Assembly (NCBI GenBank): GCA_013339765.2
Contig: CM023449.1
Coordinates: 203,695,422 to 203,759,421, forward strand
Direction of reading: 5' to 3'
DNA from: Haemaphysalis longicornis
Taxonomy: Eukaryota > Arthropoda > Arachnida > Ixodida > Ixodidae
DNA: 64,000 nt
Part shown: positions 47,301-61,600 of the stretch, piece after piece
Position numbering within the stretch: the first letter of the stretch is position 1
How the letters are laid out: every line of letters begins with the position of its first letter
Program-made: the position numbers and the translations under genes
The notes under the pieces: generated by a model
What the model saw: the letters and a program-made list of their open reading frames with translations, nothing else
What the model was told of the DNA's origin: nothing
Databases searched by the model: none

Positions 47301-50300
47301 AGGTTTTGAACGACGAGGGAGGCTTCGTTTGGGTCTCCCAGGGCAGATTGCTTTCATCTTGGTGCGCCCCTCTACCAATGCCTAATTCCCTCACTGCCTG
47401 AATGCCACCAAAGCTGATCTCCAACAACCGCATCTGGCTCTGCCTCAAGTTCATACCTTACGCCACATTAACACCACTGCAAATGACCCGTCAACGCCTA
47501 CAGTTCCCCATACTCTAAACGTCCCTACCCTCACACTAACTGCACAATTCTCATACATACCGGACTTCCCCCAGCTGTGTACAGCTGCGAGTGTGCTTCC
47601 CACGCTTACCGAGCCCGGCCAACAATCCCCCTCGGGGACACCCATCCAGATATTTTGTCTTGGAGCCACCACAGATACCCCCTCCCTATACCCATTTTCT
47701 CCAAACGGACCTTGAGCCTCACCCCAAAATAAAAGTGATCCTTTTCCTCCTATTTGTATCTGACCAATAGCACCCTGCATGGGTGGTACTCGGAATTAAC
47801 GAGGAGTCCTCAGCGAGTGTATCTGCTATCACCGATTTACAGAGTAGCATCGGCGTGCCCACATACTCACTAAGCTTTTGTCAACTGCACTCCATCCGAT
47901 TCCTATATCGCGCTCATGCTAGATTATTTTCTCATATTTACGTCACGTGCTTTCCACCTTCAATGACATCTGGTCTGTGTGGAACAGACGCCTAAAGCTC
48001 AATTTAATTGCGTGTGGCGGCGCACATCGTGCCGCCTCCATTTACAATGAAGAATCCAACCTACAGTAGTATCGGCGCTTCATTTCCCAGCGCTAACAAT
48101 CTCAATTCTGACGACGTGAACTTGCCGTCACCTCAGTGTAGCCCTGACGGTACAAAACCTGGTCGTAGTTTTCTACCTGCAAGTAGTGGTCACTATCCAC
48201 CGACTGAGCAAGCAGACGTTTTTATTGCTACTGCACGCGGTGGTAATTTAAAACCAAGAAAGGAAGAACACAGGGCTGTCGTCGGTACAGCGATGGTATA
48301 TTTTGGCGCATTGTTTCGTTGTGCTTGATTCAAACATGCATTAAAATCAGCTTTCCCATATACCCATCGTATGACAGAAAAATCGCTTGAAGTATGGCGC
48401 CCGTGGCCATAATGAGTACCCGTGGCAGGCTGAAGGAAAGAATGCGTAAAAGCCGTCCCTGCGCAACCTGCGGTGCAGTTAAAATACTCGAGAAAGAAAA
48501 ACGAACTTCTCCATCAAGCCACCCATGACGTTTGCCGTTCTACAAGAAATCTGGAGCGGGTAAATGGGGTACATGTACTAAAAAATCACTAAAAAAGAAC
48601 AGGATTATAACATGTCGTACAGAAACCCCCCCCTCGCAGAGAAGCCTTCGCGGCACAGGCCTACATCCTGGGAGACCCTCCGATCTCTAACCATGGCTGT
48701 GGGGGTCCAACCACCGCTGTCTTTTGGGGGTCCAACCACAGTGCATCGCAAAGAAGAAGAGCAAAGACGGGCACCCCCTACAGCCCCCTATAAAAAGGCC
48801 CGATAAAGCCCTTTCTTTGCCCTTGCAACAGTGAAGGTACAATAAGAATGGAAATGAAACGGAGCACCGAAACGTGAACATCCTAATGGGGAACAGTTCT
48901 CTGATCTAAGTGACCTAGTGAGCACGTTATTTCTAATGAATGAGCAAATAAGAGTGAGCAAGTTATTTCTAACAAGCCCAAATACCAAAGAGTAAACAGA
49001 GTCACGCGATGGCTTGCGGGGAAATGCAGTCTACTACAGGCTGTATCCGAACGTGCTTTGTTCGAAGAATCAGAATCCCCGACCAAGATTTACAATTCGC
49101 AGAATTCCAATATCAAGAGGCCATAAAATCGCTGGGCCAAATACACGTACTCTGCGCAGAACTGGTGAACAATCGTAGTTTCTGCGGCCGCCAAAGATTC
49201 ACCTGTGAAAGGCGGCACTTTTCCGGGTTTCACGGGCGCCTGTTCCAGGAGGCGCTGGCATTAATTTGCCTTGACTGCACGCCTTGCTGCCTACCCATTA
49301 CTGCCACGTACGTGACGCATAGTAGTAAACATTAGAGGAAACGTTGTTCATTCGGCCTAACCGACATCAAGAGAACGCCTGCAAAGAAATAAGAAGCACC
49401 AGTGTTCTTCCTAACCACCAAGGCTAGCAAAAACAGGGGCCTCTCAATATGTCTTTCATGCAGTGTGATGCTTGTTTGAATCCTTTTAATGCTTTCAATC
49501 CATAGGTTTAATTTAGATAGCGAGAAGGAACAAAAGAGTATCCGCGCACGCACCATCGCTTTGTGTGAAGTTAGGGGCGTCGCTGGCAAAATATCTAATT
49601 TTTTAATGTGGATTTCTAATGCAGTTTCCTGTGTGTTTCCCCGGAAATTGTTGACAGCAGAGCAGCTGCTTGGGGTGTTACCTTTTTGGGTAAGCAAGCT
49701 TTTCTAAACTCTGCGCAGTTAAAAAAGTCACCGCGTGATTGTTCTTCCAACCAGAAAGAGTACGCGTATGCTGGCTCATTTCTTCTCGCACGTCAGCAGT
49801 TAAAGGGGGTTACAAAAATAGAGATCGTCTAAATGGGCACCTGCTCCATTTGAACAAGACTTTCGCGTATGTTATTCGCTTTGCAAGTGCTTTGTTTGAG
49901 AAGATGAACATGTAAAAGAGGCCTTGTTCGTTTCTTACCGAGATCATGCGACTATTGGACCGGTGTATCGCGTACGCATTTTTACCTTTATATTAAAATA
50001 CTATCTCATCGACCAAGAAGTTGCGCTGTGTTTTGTTTAATTTAAGTCGAACAGAAGCCGTACTATTCAATCAATTAATCAAATAAATATTCACCGGCTC
50101 AGGGAATGCTGGCATAAACTGTATGATGCGCAAATAAAAAAATTCGAGAAAACTTGTACCAGCTAGCTTGCACAATCGCCTTCGAACTTCCAACAAAGTT
50201 GCTACAGTACATAAGTATCTCCAAATTACTAGCAAATGACCGCAACTAAGCTATAACATGCAAAATTGAGACTCCGCCCACACATCATCGCTTAGATCTC

Positions 50301-50370
50301 CCCTACATACGTAGATCACAAAAACAGATTAACAATTGCACCTGCAAACGCATTGCTCCTCACTCTTAAC

Positions 50371-50384
50371 CCCCCCCCCCCCCC
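50371..50384. repeat. C homopolymer (14 nt)
   Basis: Fourteen consecutive C followed by TTACACACACAC. Confidence 0.9.
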
Positions 50385-53300
50385 TTACACACACACCGAT
50401 TCCCTGCAACTACAAATTTTCTGCCGTATTTAGTTATTTCATGACTGAAGCAGACAGGTGCACATGATGCTTTCTAGCATTTGCATCATCCATGATCTCA
50501 AAGTGTTCAATTAGCCACTGACCTTAAACCTCACCCATACATTGTGACAGCGTTACCCTTTTCACAGAGAATTGGATAATTTGAGAATGGTGCCCCGTCC
50601 GCATTTTACACAACTAGCAAACAAATTAAACCATCTGTAAATCAAGCGTGTAGCGCTTTCGACGCATTGAATTAAACATTTTTTGGAAGCACAATTACGG
50701 CAATGAATATGTAAACATGTCCCGCGAGTCGCAGTAATATCTTCTACATTGCCAGCTTATTTGAAGTATGCGCTGCATTTAGTCACGTTAAGAGAGTCTA
50801 CCAACACCGAACATTACTGGTATGAAGCTTCTAGATGTGGTGACCACGCCATTGGATTGATGTTGTTTCTAAAACTTTTAAATTGCCCGCCACTTCGGCA
50901 CTTCACCTGCACATTAACCCCTATTGCCTCGAAGTTTTAACTCTGATCAACATCCGTCAGATGATCATTTGTCCAAGACTACCCGCAAGCCAGTGTAAAC
51001 TTTGTGGAATGGCACCTTTATTAGTATTTTTTGCCAAAATACTTCAAGACTCAGGCACTTGCAACTCATCCCGCAGATCACGTAGAACATAGCCCTAAAG
51101 CGATGCAAGTGTTATTCTCTGCTAGACTCCGTTTCTCACAGACATTTGCAGACACTCTGTGGGCTCTATAAAAAGTGCTAATGGGAGGAAAACTAGACTT
51201 TTATAGGAAAACTAGCCTTATATAAGTTTGCCGAGATAGCCTAATCAATCTACAGCCATTTAACTTCTATCACATGCCAAACTTGACGTCCTCACTACTC
51301 CCTTCAAATCCCACGGTACGAAAAGCATGCGGAGGACAGCCTTCACGTGCTCATAGCCCAAATACTACTCAGCTGCGCTTTTAAACAATTAAAATAACAG
51401 AAACAGCCTATGCACTCAATACACCGAAATTTTGGTCAAAACTCTCATGAGGTAACAGAAATGTTTCGGACACAGATCGGCGAGAGCATATAACTTGGGA
51501 ACATAGACGAAGTATATGTGTACGAACGGAAAAAGGTGGAATAACACCCGCAACGAACGTTGTGTTCGATGTTTTTAGCAGAACCACGATCACAGAGGAA
51601 CAAAATCGCACAGGCGACACAATAAAAAATATCTCACACAGATTATGGGAAAAAATAACGAGAACATATCATGTCTGATAAATGGCTAGACATAAATGAA
51701 ACAACGCAAATAGTATTGCGTACGAGATTTACAATTACTACTTAACAGCGCTAACGCAGAGACGCGGGTTGTCACTTGCTGGCCCGTATGTTCGCGCCAT
51801 TTCATATTCAAGTAAATATGAACCAGCTAGCCTAAATTACCGTTTTAAAGAATGAAAGGGTAATATAGCGTGTGCTTATTCTTGTCGTCACCATCATAAC
51901 AGAACTAGAAACTTTTTGGGTGTATTTACTATTCCTGGTCTGCTTGACCGAATGATCGCAAGCTATCGGCACACTGTAATTACAAGAAACGATCACTCAC
52001 GGAACACCTCACCCCTCAACACAAGACAAAGCAAAAGTTATAAAAGGTAACCAAGAAAAATTCTATAACCATTCAAAGCTGTCTACCAGGTGTTATGCAA
52101 AATGAATGAATGGAGGGGGGTACTTTTCTATAGAGCCATAAACTAAGGCTAGCAGCCCTTCCCACTGCTTTTGTGGATGAATTGCAAGCCGACTTCACTT
52201 AAAAAGGCCTTGAAGGACTCTGCTTAAAGCGTCTGAACGGGTGTTGACGCCCGGCCGTTCAGTACGTTACGACATGGCATAGGCCTCGAAAGTTTGCCGC
52301 ACGTCATTCGTTGTTACGTCTTGACACGTTTTATTCCCGCTAACATGTTTACCCAACGCTCGCACTGTTTATTCCTGGGTGTTACAGGTTGTCTGTCCTT
52401 GCATGCATGTACTCTCAGTCCTTCAGTGATGCATACCGTCGTCTGCACTCTCGACCTTCGATCTCGAGATAAGATATATCATATATTATTTTTGCCTTGC
52501 ATTCTCTTGTCTGCATTGCACGTCGAGTTGTACATTCATGCTGGCCTTTTTTTTCGGTTGCCGCCCCTACACTACCTTTGCACATACGCCTTTTATCTTG
52601 AAAGCCGTTGAAGCGTCAAGGTTCAGGTGATACGTTCTTGTGAAAAGATCTTATTTACATGAATAATCAGGACAAATACCTACTTCTTTTTTGGCTCTTG
52701 TCCAGCTGCGTATTGTACAATATGGCGTTTTCTTCCCGTATTCTTGTCTCTGCCACTGATACCAGCAAAGAACAGTGTGGTAGCCGCCACACTTTACGCT
52801 ATATCGCGCTCCGAGACTCTCAGTTGTGCGGTAGACACCAGCCTTTTCCCCATCCTGCTTGGTTCAAGCACTCTCTATGTCCTTTTGTGAGCTCTCCGAG
52901 TCGGCTGAAGCAGCTCTACCCATGCGGTTTCCCCAGGTTTCTTTGTGCATAAGGCAGATATTGGAAGGAATTATCTGGAGGCTCAGGTCTAAGCATAATT
53001 GCTGTTTGTGCTTTTGAATTTCTCGTGGGATTCATTTATGCCGTGCTTGCTGTTGCAAGCATGTTCGAACCAGCGCTTGAATGTTCGAAATCATGATGAG
53101 TTTTGTGAGGTTTTATCGCCATCCTCAAGGAGGGAATAAAAAAAGCTCTAAGAAAATACCAAGACTCTGGCCATCAAATTCACCATGGTTATATCTGCAA
53201 TATGTATAAGGCAAGAGGATAAAACTATCGGTTTACTCATGCACTGAGAGATGGCAAAAACGGCCACTATAAGCTTTTCAATTCGCCATGATATTCAATA

Positions 53301-53731
53301 ATATTGGCGGCCCGCATCTAAATAAAAGACTCAGAGTACCGGCAGCATACCTGAAGTGTAGCGGCTACCTGTGTGCAGGGGCAGTCGAAAATGAAGGAAA
53401 CAAGAAGCAACAATAAGAAGGATGCAGCCAGCAACGTTTTCAAAAATAAAGCAATCTGTCGCCGGTCCCTGCGTACATATAACTTCACAATACAGCATTT
53501 GCTCGGTGGGCTCATCTTATCTATTCTTTCGCTGGACCTTGGAACCTGAAACAGACATTTATTTTTATTTTATTTATTATTGTATATTAACATACCTACA
53601 TTCGCCACAAGGCATTGTTGTAGGGAACTGTTATACATGAAATAAATGCAAAGAACCACCGGCACGGCATAATGGTAACAAGGCAAAAAATGCAGTGTTT
53701 AGCGTTTTTACGGCAGTTGCATGCATAGATT

Positions 53732-53883
53732 GCAGCGGAAACAGCAGATGAGAGTGGCACACTCAATAAAAAACAATTCAAGTCATGCTGCGCTCATGCG
53801 CAAGTGGTGCCACAGCTACGCATACACAGACTACAGCGGAAACAGCGGTGACAGCAGATGAAAGGGGAACACTCAATAAAAAA
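53732..53883. repeat. Partial tandem duplication
   Basis: CAGCGGAAACAGCAGATGAG and a following CACTCAATAAAAAA occur at 53732-53773 and again, with small changes, at 53833-53883. The intervening AATTCAAGTCATGCTGCGCT segment recurs at about 54420-54462. Confidence 0.7.
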
Positions 53884-53914
53884 TTCCCGCGCCTTCCCGC
53901 GAGGGGAACACGAG

Positions 53915-54415
53915 TAAATGCAGAGCATTGGGGCCTCAGTACTGGTTGAAGGCAGTGTTGCTTCCATCGCTTCTTCCGTGATGCTGGAGTAGCAGACACG
54001 AGTAAACGTGGGAGCGAGCGTCAACCAAGGAAGGAAGGAGCAACGCAGTGACTGAAGCACGAGCGACCGCTAGCGGCTTTATATTTGCAGCGCGCGCAGT
54101 AGAGGGAGAGCGGTACGGGGGGGAGAGCGCGCATGCGCAAGCAGCGCGCGCTCTTCTACGCCCCACCGCGCTGCTATCACGCACCTGTTACGCCGAGAAA
54201 CGGCCGGACTGGAGGAGCGGCGAGCACGCACTTTCATATGAAAGTGCGCGCCCGCCGCTCCTCCAGCCCGGCCGTGGCCGAGACCGCGACGGAGCGTTCC
54301 GGGGGTGACGAGCGAACGGGCTGACTACGACGCATGCGCGCACCTGCTGCGGACGCGGAGCTGTGGACGCCGTCCGACGCAGGAAGAGGCGAGGCTAACA
54401 AATGCTCTGCATTTA
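53915..54415. mobile_element. 501-bp unit with 16-bp inverted ends and internal palindrome
   Basis: The left end TAAATGCAGAGCATTG is matched by the inverse of the right end (TAAATGCAGAGCATTTG read inward). The interior is very GC- and CpG-rich with GCGCATGCGC motifs and contains the palindrome at 54201-54274. I see no clear short target duplication. It may be a foldback-type element or a repeat-bounded CpG island. Confidence 0.4.
54201..54274. repeat. Near-perfect palindrome (arms about 37 nt)
   Basis: The left arm CGGCCGGACTGGAGGAGCGG continues to ACTTTCAT, and the right arm returns ATGAAAGT to CCAGCCCGGCCG. The centre is CATATG with no loop. There are a few mismatches. Confidence 0.8.
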
Positions 54416-54419
54416 AAAA

Positions 54420-55425
54420 CGATTCAAGTCATGTTGGGCTCGTGCGCAAGTGCTGCCAGAGCGCAGTGGAAAACAAATTAGTGGGGTGGCATTAACAGTG
54501 TCGGATAGGGCGTTCCCATTTTTATATACCCGGGGAAAATGATGCTTCGAATGCAGAGATACGGCATGAACATTCACCATTTCTCAGTGCAGAGCATTTT
54601 ATGGGCTCGCCTTGTCGTCGTAGCTCGCTACCGATCGATGGCAAGCGACTGCCGGAATCAGGCAGCACAGCGAGATAACGGACCCAAGTAGAGCCTCCTG
54701 TACCGTCGTCACAGGATCACGCTGAGGCCTCGAAAACCAGACGGTTTCAATAGTTACAAACGTTGGAACCTTATGAAACGCTGGCGCTTGTCATACATCT
54801 CCCCGTTCTTTAGCGCAAAGAAAACTGCAGGTACATTTAAGGCAAAATCTGTGTATATAAGCGGCAGCCCTCACATTCATTTAGTTAGGAACGCTCGTTC
54901 GGTTGGTTTTTAGGATAGCAAGCGTAAAAAGCGACCCTGCAAGAAAAAAATAGCGCTGTTGAAAGGACCCTGAAAGGCTCCAGCCGCGCAAGAAAAAATT
55001 ACACGTTCGAAATGATGCAAAACAGCTCCAGCATACGAAATTAAAGCAAGCAAGAAAAGACCAGAACTCCTGCGGGCGCAGTTTCAGGCAAGGGGGGCGT
55101 GAGAGGGCGGGAAATATGAATTGCTTGTTCATCAAGAGAGGAGTGAAACAGGGCGGCGAAGAGCGTGATGGGTGGTAGCAGTGAGCGGATAACGGCGCCA
55201 TGCACCACCGATTATGCCAAAACACTGCTCTGCACTTCCGAAAGCTTTCACATTGAGTGAAACGGCTTTAATTTTTTTTTCCTGTTGTCCCTTCGTCTAG
55301 ATATATACGCACGCGCATGGAGGTACTGATGTCGATCTATCGGCACATCTTCACGAACAATCCGTTTTTAGAATAAACACATAGAACACGTGCGCCGCAG
55401 TTGTACAATTTCCCATAAGAGAGAG
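54420..55425. other. No recognised feature
   Basis: Unique-looking DNA with a minus open frame of 114 codons (54881-55225) of no recognised kind. Confidence 0.4.
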
Positions 55426-55429
55426 ATCA

Positions 55430-55680
55430 TTTTAGGTCTTAAAAACTGATGTCATAACTGTATGAGTTAGTAATAAATCGTACAGCACGATTTTAAATTG
55501 CCTCCAGTTTATTTATAAGAATCTTGGTGTTTGGATCCCATACCACAAGAGCATACTCCAGAATCGAACGTACGATAGAAAAGAACAATATTTGTTTGAC
55601 GTCTTGAGGGGCTTTCTTAAAATTTTTCCTAATGAAGTTAAGAAGACGTCCAGCTATTAATGTGATGTACTCAACATCTT
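55430..55680 (-). mobile_element. LINE reverse transcriptase C-terminal fragment
   Basis: The minus strand reads IAGRLLNFIRKNFKKAPQDV, then SIVRSILEYALVVWDPNTK, and NKLEAI followed by a stop and RAVRFI. The LVRS-ILEYA-VVWDP sequence followed by LE-IQNRA-RFI is the hallmark of the region after the RT domain in CR1/Jockey-type LINEs. It is decayed. Confidence 0.75.
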
Positions 55681-58600
55681 TATTCTATTTGTGTATCTGT
55701 GGCATGTGGGCATGTCACTATGAACGACATGTAGTTATGGACTAGGGCAGCGTGTCAATATAGAAGACGACTGGTAAAACCAGGTAACCATCAATGTACA
55801 GCTCGACAGGAAACGCTGTTTCCGCAATATAAACTGCATATATGCGACATTCTGTTATCTTGTGATATAGAATATTTCGAACAGGTGAACCTATATCCTG
55901 CTCAAGGACAGAGAGAGTACAATCACCAACATCTTAAGCATCGGGAGGACTTTCAATTCGCTAGAAGAATTAGGGCACCACATATTTGACAATGAAAGAG
56001 GCTTTTTACATGACAATGAAGGAGACCTTTTACACAGACTCTGAGATGCACACATCCTCCCTGCATCAACGCTCCTCAGCAGACCGCTATGGTATAGATG
56101 TGCAATACATCAACAATAGACATGAGTCGCGCCTGCGCCCTGCTGAGCCATCTTTTCTTGACTTTAGAAACAGGCATAAACACAGGTCCGCACACGCGTA
56201 CTAAGCATAACAATTCGTAGAAAGTATTTTTGTTGTTTGTTTCTCATCCTTATATTTGCAAATTTTTTTGTTGGCAGACTTATGACGCATGTGTAAATCC
56301 TTGCAGCTACTAATGACGTACTCAGTACCTTCTGCTGCTCCACCAGACTCATGCTTCTTAGCGTTCATCGTTCACTTCCTCTGGGAAACGCCTTTAACGG
56401 TATGAGGCCTATAACATTCTCCTCTGCTTGACAAATAACAATTTATTTTCTCTCTCTCCCTCACTCACTTTTGGTTGCAATATCTTAGCGATGTTATTGC
56501 AGAGAGAACGTCCCAATTTTGGCAAACTTGCTGGACATTTATTAAGCGCCCCCGAAGTGCAAAAATGAGCCTTCGGGCCGCTGTAGTCACTCTTGAGCTC
56601 AGGTCCATTGCTTTAATGTCGCTTTCCTTAATGATTTATATGAGTGTAGCAAATTATGTCATTACACAGTAGGCAGACAGCGCGGGTTTTATAAACCGTT
56701 ACATTTTTCTGCAACTACTCTAGTAAACAAAATTTATTGGTCTAGTTAAATATATTGCACAAACTCATTGCACAGACGAAAGTAGACGCACAAACAAATT
56801 GTCCGAATGCGTTGGCTAACAACATTAACGAAATTGTATTTCGTAGGAGGGCGAGGCCTTAATACGTTACTGCCTAAATGCCCCCTATGCGCAATCTATA
56901 ATTTCAAACAGGCCTTCCTTCCTAGCGCCCGGTACACGCCGCCACGTGTTCACCATGAAGGCTGCTGCGGCTGGAACCCCACCAATGGTGTTCGTCTTTA
57001 ACAGCATACAGCCAGTATGCCGATGGCTTTCAGTGGCTTTGCGTAATTCTGGCGTAAGAACAGAGTGTTAATTTCCTCACATGTTCCAATACTCCCCATA
57101 CTTGGCACTAGATATACTTTCCAGTAGAGGACAGGAAGGAGCACCACCAGTACAGCTTGTGTGAAGACCTTCGGAATAAACCGTAGTAAACTGCCCAGAG
57201 CACCCGACTCTCATTCTAGAAGTAAAAGACGCTCCTAAGGCAAGCAACCTGTCTCCACCAAGCAGTTACACTCTACACCGAATACAGGGCCCACTGAACA
57301 GACACAAGTTCACCCACACTTAATGGACCTGCCCCAGAGTCAAAAGCGAAGGCCGTGCCATCAGCGTATTCTATAGGCAGAATGTTGGCCGAAATGGAAA
57401 GCACATTTTCCATAGCGGTGGCGCAGTGTATAACAGTGCGGCGACAATACCTGTTTAATGGTTTAGCTAGCTCCGCCGAGCAGTAAGCGACCACATTGTT
57501 TTACAAATGCACCGACTGTCCTGCGACAAAAAGAGTGATTACGTGGTCCAGAGCAAGACGTTTAGCCTTGCGGCGGAGATGTCACAGTCGAAGCTTTCTG
57601 CTCCCAAATTACGTCCCCACACACTTTTCTACTGAAGACGTTCACAAATCACGTTTGCATATATCAGGTGTGAGTTGACGTCCTTTGCGGAGCATTGAGT
57701 CTGAGTTCTTTACAAAAAGGACAGTCTTGGCAGCCATGTTAAAGGCATAGGGTACTCCCTTTTGCGATACGACATTATTAGACTGATGTCCGACCAAAAT
57801 ATGAACGAACGGCAGGGTTTACAAGCGCACGCCGTAGAAAATTCACGTCACAATGTGCTCCCAGTGTGCATGGACAACGCCGATGATTTTTGCCGTGGAT
57901 CGCTACCAGAGCCGTGAGTGTAAAATGGCACTACAATCCCTTTTCCCGAATACAAGATACCAGTTGCCTTTACAGAGTCAATACGTACAAGCTCCACAAT
58001 CAGCCACACCATAGCGTGGCCTCAAGACCACAATACCAGGGAATTTCCCCATCCCTCAAACACACCGGTAGCATTGTCAAGTTCAATACACAGGTGCAAA
58101 ACGTGTGGCATTCCGGTAGTCAGGAAAAGCTTACAAAAACATTAGTTCAACCGCATGTAGCCGTAGCACGATTCAATAAATTCGAGCCTGGCTTACAGTG
58201 TCGAGCAAACGCCCGACTAGAATTTGGTTTTCTGCGAACAAACCACGTTTGCTGTAACCGCGACCAAGTGCACACATTTGGCGCGCCGAGGGAGCGGCTG
58301 CTGCACACAGACACACAGACTATTGCTAACCCGCCAGAAATGTTTCAGAGGACCACGATGATTACGGCAATACGGTCGGCACCCGAATGGCGAAACGAAA
58401 TACGCAATTTGGCATCCTTTTTCGCTGTTGGATGTTGGAACCCAAGCCGGCGTGGGATAATTCTTTACAACAATTGCAATTTGTTATTCCTCTAGGTTGT
58501 ATTTATTAACGATAATAAAACATACCAAACGCCCTTCCTATCAAGAAGGCTACAATGCATAGTGAACACATACGTAAGTTAAGGTCTCCTGCATTCAGCT

Positions 58601-61600
58601 GCGGCGTCACTTCAGCAAACATTGGCGCTATGAAAAAATAAGAGGTTTGCGTTATAGGCGCCAAGCAGCAAGTCAGCAATGAAAGCTGCTTTGATCCACG
58701 CGTCCAACATTTGCTTACACCTCCTCTTACCTCGAATAAATTTGATGGGTAGTACTGTTCTCGCCTCGTTGCGGAAAGCAACAATTGCGCCCTGATTTTC
58801 AGCCGTCTATTCATCCACCGGCTGAAGCAATGGTGCAAATTGGCAAGAGTGCTAGTGCTTCGGCTCACCGCTATCGATACTGCTGTGTTCCAAAGCCATA
58901 ATTGGGAAGAGCGCAGGTTCGACTATCATAAACGGGCGATGTATAGAGTTGCTATTTGTGTAGTAGAGCACTGCGCAGTTTCTGCCTATGCACACGCTTC
59001 GCCAGCTCATGAACGCAATAGTTATCCACTGACGTTACAGGCGAATATGTTGTTGGACAATTTGGTACTCAGGTATGAAGCGTATTGGAGCACAAGGGTT
59101 GGCGAAGACTTAAAAGGAACACGAAAGAGCACTTGCCCTGTGTGCCTTCTAAATTTTCGCCAACCTTCGCACTGTAATGTATTTCATATCTGAGGGTGTG
59201 TTAGTGATGAAACACACCCCTCCGCCCAGTTGCGTTGGCTCTGTTTATCTCCGCCCACACGAGAAACGGTGGAGGGCTGCAAAGAATCCTTTAACTGTCA
59301 TTCGGACCAAGCTGCGTACCCCTTTCTCTTCTAATATTTACATCCCCGTTCCTTCCCCTCCCCACCGCACTGGGTTGTATGCAGGTGAGCCCCCAGTTGG
59401 GCTCAAGAATATCCCTAGTGCACTTCCTTTCCTTTTCAGCTGAACCACCTAGAGAGAGAGAGAGCTGCGTAGTCGCCTTACCGGAAGTTCAAAGCAACCT
59501 GTTTAGTCACAAGCAGACGATCTCTACTACCCCAGTAAAACGAAAAAAAGACGTTGCGCTACCTGAAAAAAAAATGAGAAGGTCTACATTTTTTTATATT
59601 ACCAGGATAATACGTTGTCCCTGAGAATATCTACAGAACCTTATATTATACCTCTCAATATGAACCTTCCCAGTAATGCTATGGGCACCGGCTCGAACTT
59701 GAAAGTTGATCCAGTCACGCCAAGACACAGCCATTGAGTGTAGCGGCGGATAGCTGGCGAGAACGCCTGAGAAAAGCTGCAATGAGTTTCGCATAAAGCA
59801 TGACTTTAGAAAAACCAAGGTGAATCGTCTAACGTTCATCGTTGTAATGGGGATGCAAACAAGTAAAACAGGAAACTTTCTCCCACTGTAGTAAAAAAGC
59901 GGTGAGCACAAACCTTGCATCTGCGATCTTCGGATGCCAGATCTTGCGACAGAGCGCCTATGACACGATCGCAGTCGTGGAACGCTAGCATTAAATAGTC
60001 ACGTGGTGGGTGCGGCACTTGCAACCGCGCTTGAAGGACATTGAAGCTCATCAGCGTAGCTTGCGAAAGAAACGAGGGGGAGGGAGTAATATTTATGCTT
60101 CTACGGGTGTGAACTAGTTGCCTCAAGATTGTTTCATCCACAGAAATATTCTGCGAAAACGCCCAAACAGCTTACTACACGCATCTTCTCGGTAAGTCTA
60201 TAAAATGTTATTTGGCCAGAGTCCAGGGGCGGCGCGGACGCGCTGAAGTGAGAAGCCGAGATTGATAAATGTGATCCTCACGCTACCGGCAGGACAGCAA
60301 CATACGCCAGGGAATACATTTTTCGCATGGGAGCATACAGAATGTTGCAACAGCTGCACTTGCCCTAGCCTTAGGTAACGGCTGAACTCAAGTAATTTGA
60401 AGCACCCTTACAGTGCTTGTTTTTTTTCGGCTAGTTTGTTAGCCAGACTAATGTGAACTCTGATTGTAGAGTGTGGGTATTGTTGAAATGCTCTTTCAAA
60501 TGAACGCATTTGCTTTTCTTATCGTTGCAATACCCGTATATGGCTCAGACGGGAAAGTGGATAAATAACTGACTGCGTGAAATTTTATCATGAGTAAACC
60601 GGGCAGGAAAAGTGGCTAATCATAGATCATGCTTTACTTGTAGGTTACTCGCGCCACTTTTTTTAAAGTTTAGGCTCACCTGGCGGAATGAACGAGGCGT
60701 TACAAGCGTTGGACGAAAATTAGAAGCGGAAATGTCTTAATGGACGACCACATCGCGAAACACCCCGTGGGCATCAAAAATTATGCAAGCCGGCATCAGT
60801 TCCGATGCATTTCGCGAAAGTTCGAGCCACACAAGTTTTATTTCTGATGCGTGGTCTAATTTCAAGTCTTGTAGAAGGTGTCGCTGTGCTACCCTTGGTT
60901 CGGTCCCCGTTCGCGTGATTGCAGACACCTGACGACGCAGCGTTCTGGGCCCTACACTTGCTGATCGAAAACTAACACTGTGTTGGCGAAGTCAACAAGT
61001 TTAAGCAAGCCTTGCAGGTCCGGTGGAAGATGTGGGTAGGCGCCGAGTTCTTTTCGACGTTCGTGAACTGCGGGGCCACACTGAGCACCACGCTTTTCCT
61101 GTCACCATTCTTACTACGGCTTGCCTTCGCTTCTCTTACAGTTATTCTTTCGCGCTATTTATTTCCTTTGGCACGTGCTGCCCCCCGTCATCGTCACGTG
61201 CCCTTATTTTTCCGTACTTCCCTTGCTCCGCCGCGAAACGAGTCACCGTCACCGAATGCTGCAGAAACAATGATCCCAGGTAGCACGCCAATTTAAAAAA
61301 ACTAAAAATGAAAGTTTGTTAGAAATACAAACCCCACGCAGTCACCAAACCAATCATACAAGTGCGAGTACAACGTTTCGGAGCCATCGAATGCTCTATA
61401 GTTCTGTGGCCTACATCCAAGGAGTATCAGGTAGTCGGTTTCCCCGTTACCGGCCTTCGAGACATAACGAACCCAAATAGTCATAATCTATGAATCTGAG
61501 AGTAAAGCGGAGCGCCCTTGTATTTCTATGGCGAGCAGAGTTCAGACGCTGCGAAGGCGTGGGATACTTCAATTATTAACATATGCGTGCTGCCGAGGTC

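Larger units (their letters stand above)
42040..53700. other. Large stretch without a supported gene
   Basis: It contains simple repeats (TTGC array 44346-44388; 14-C run 50371-50384) and a TATA-like CTATAAAAAGGCCCG at about 48788 with no supported transcript. Open frames of 166 codons (46580-47080) and 106 codons (48008-48328) have no motif I recognise. A Pro/Thr-rich plus frame around 47402-47715 without an ATG also lacks identity. Confidence 0.4.

Noticed and set aside
48788..48802. TATA box CTATAAAAAGGCCCG as a gene promoter
   Set aside because: No downstream gene or initiator could be supported.
57890..58495. A 201-codon open frame
   Set aside because: No domain, signal peptide or splice context, and the residue composition looks random.
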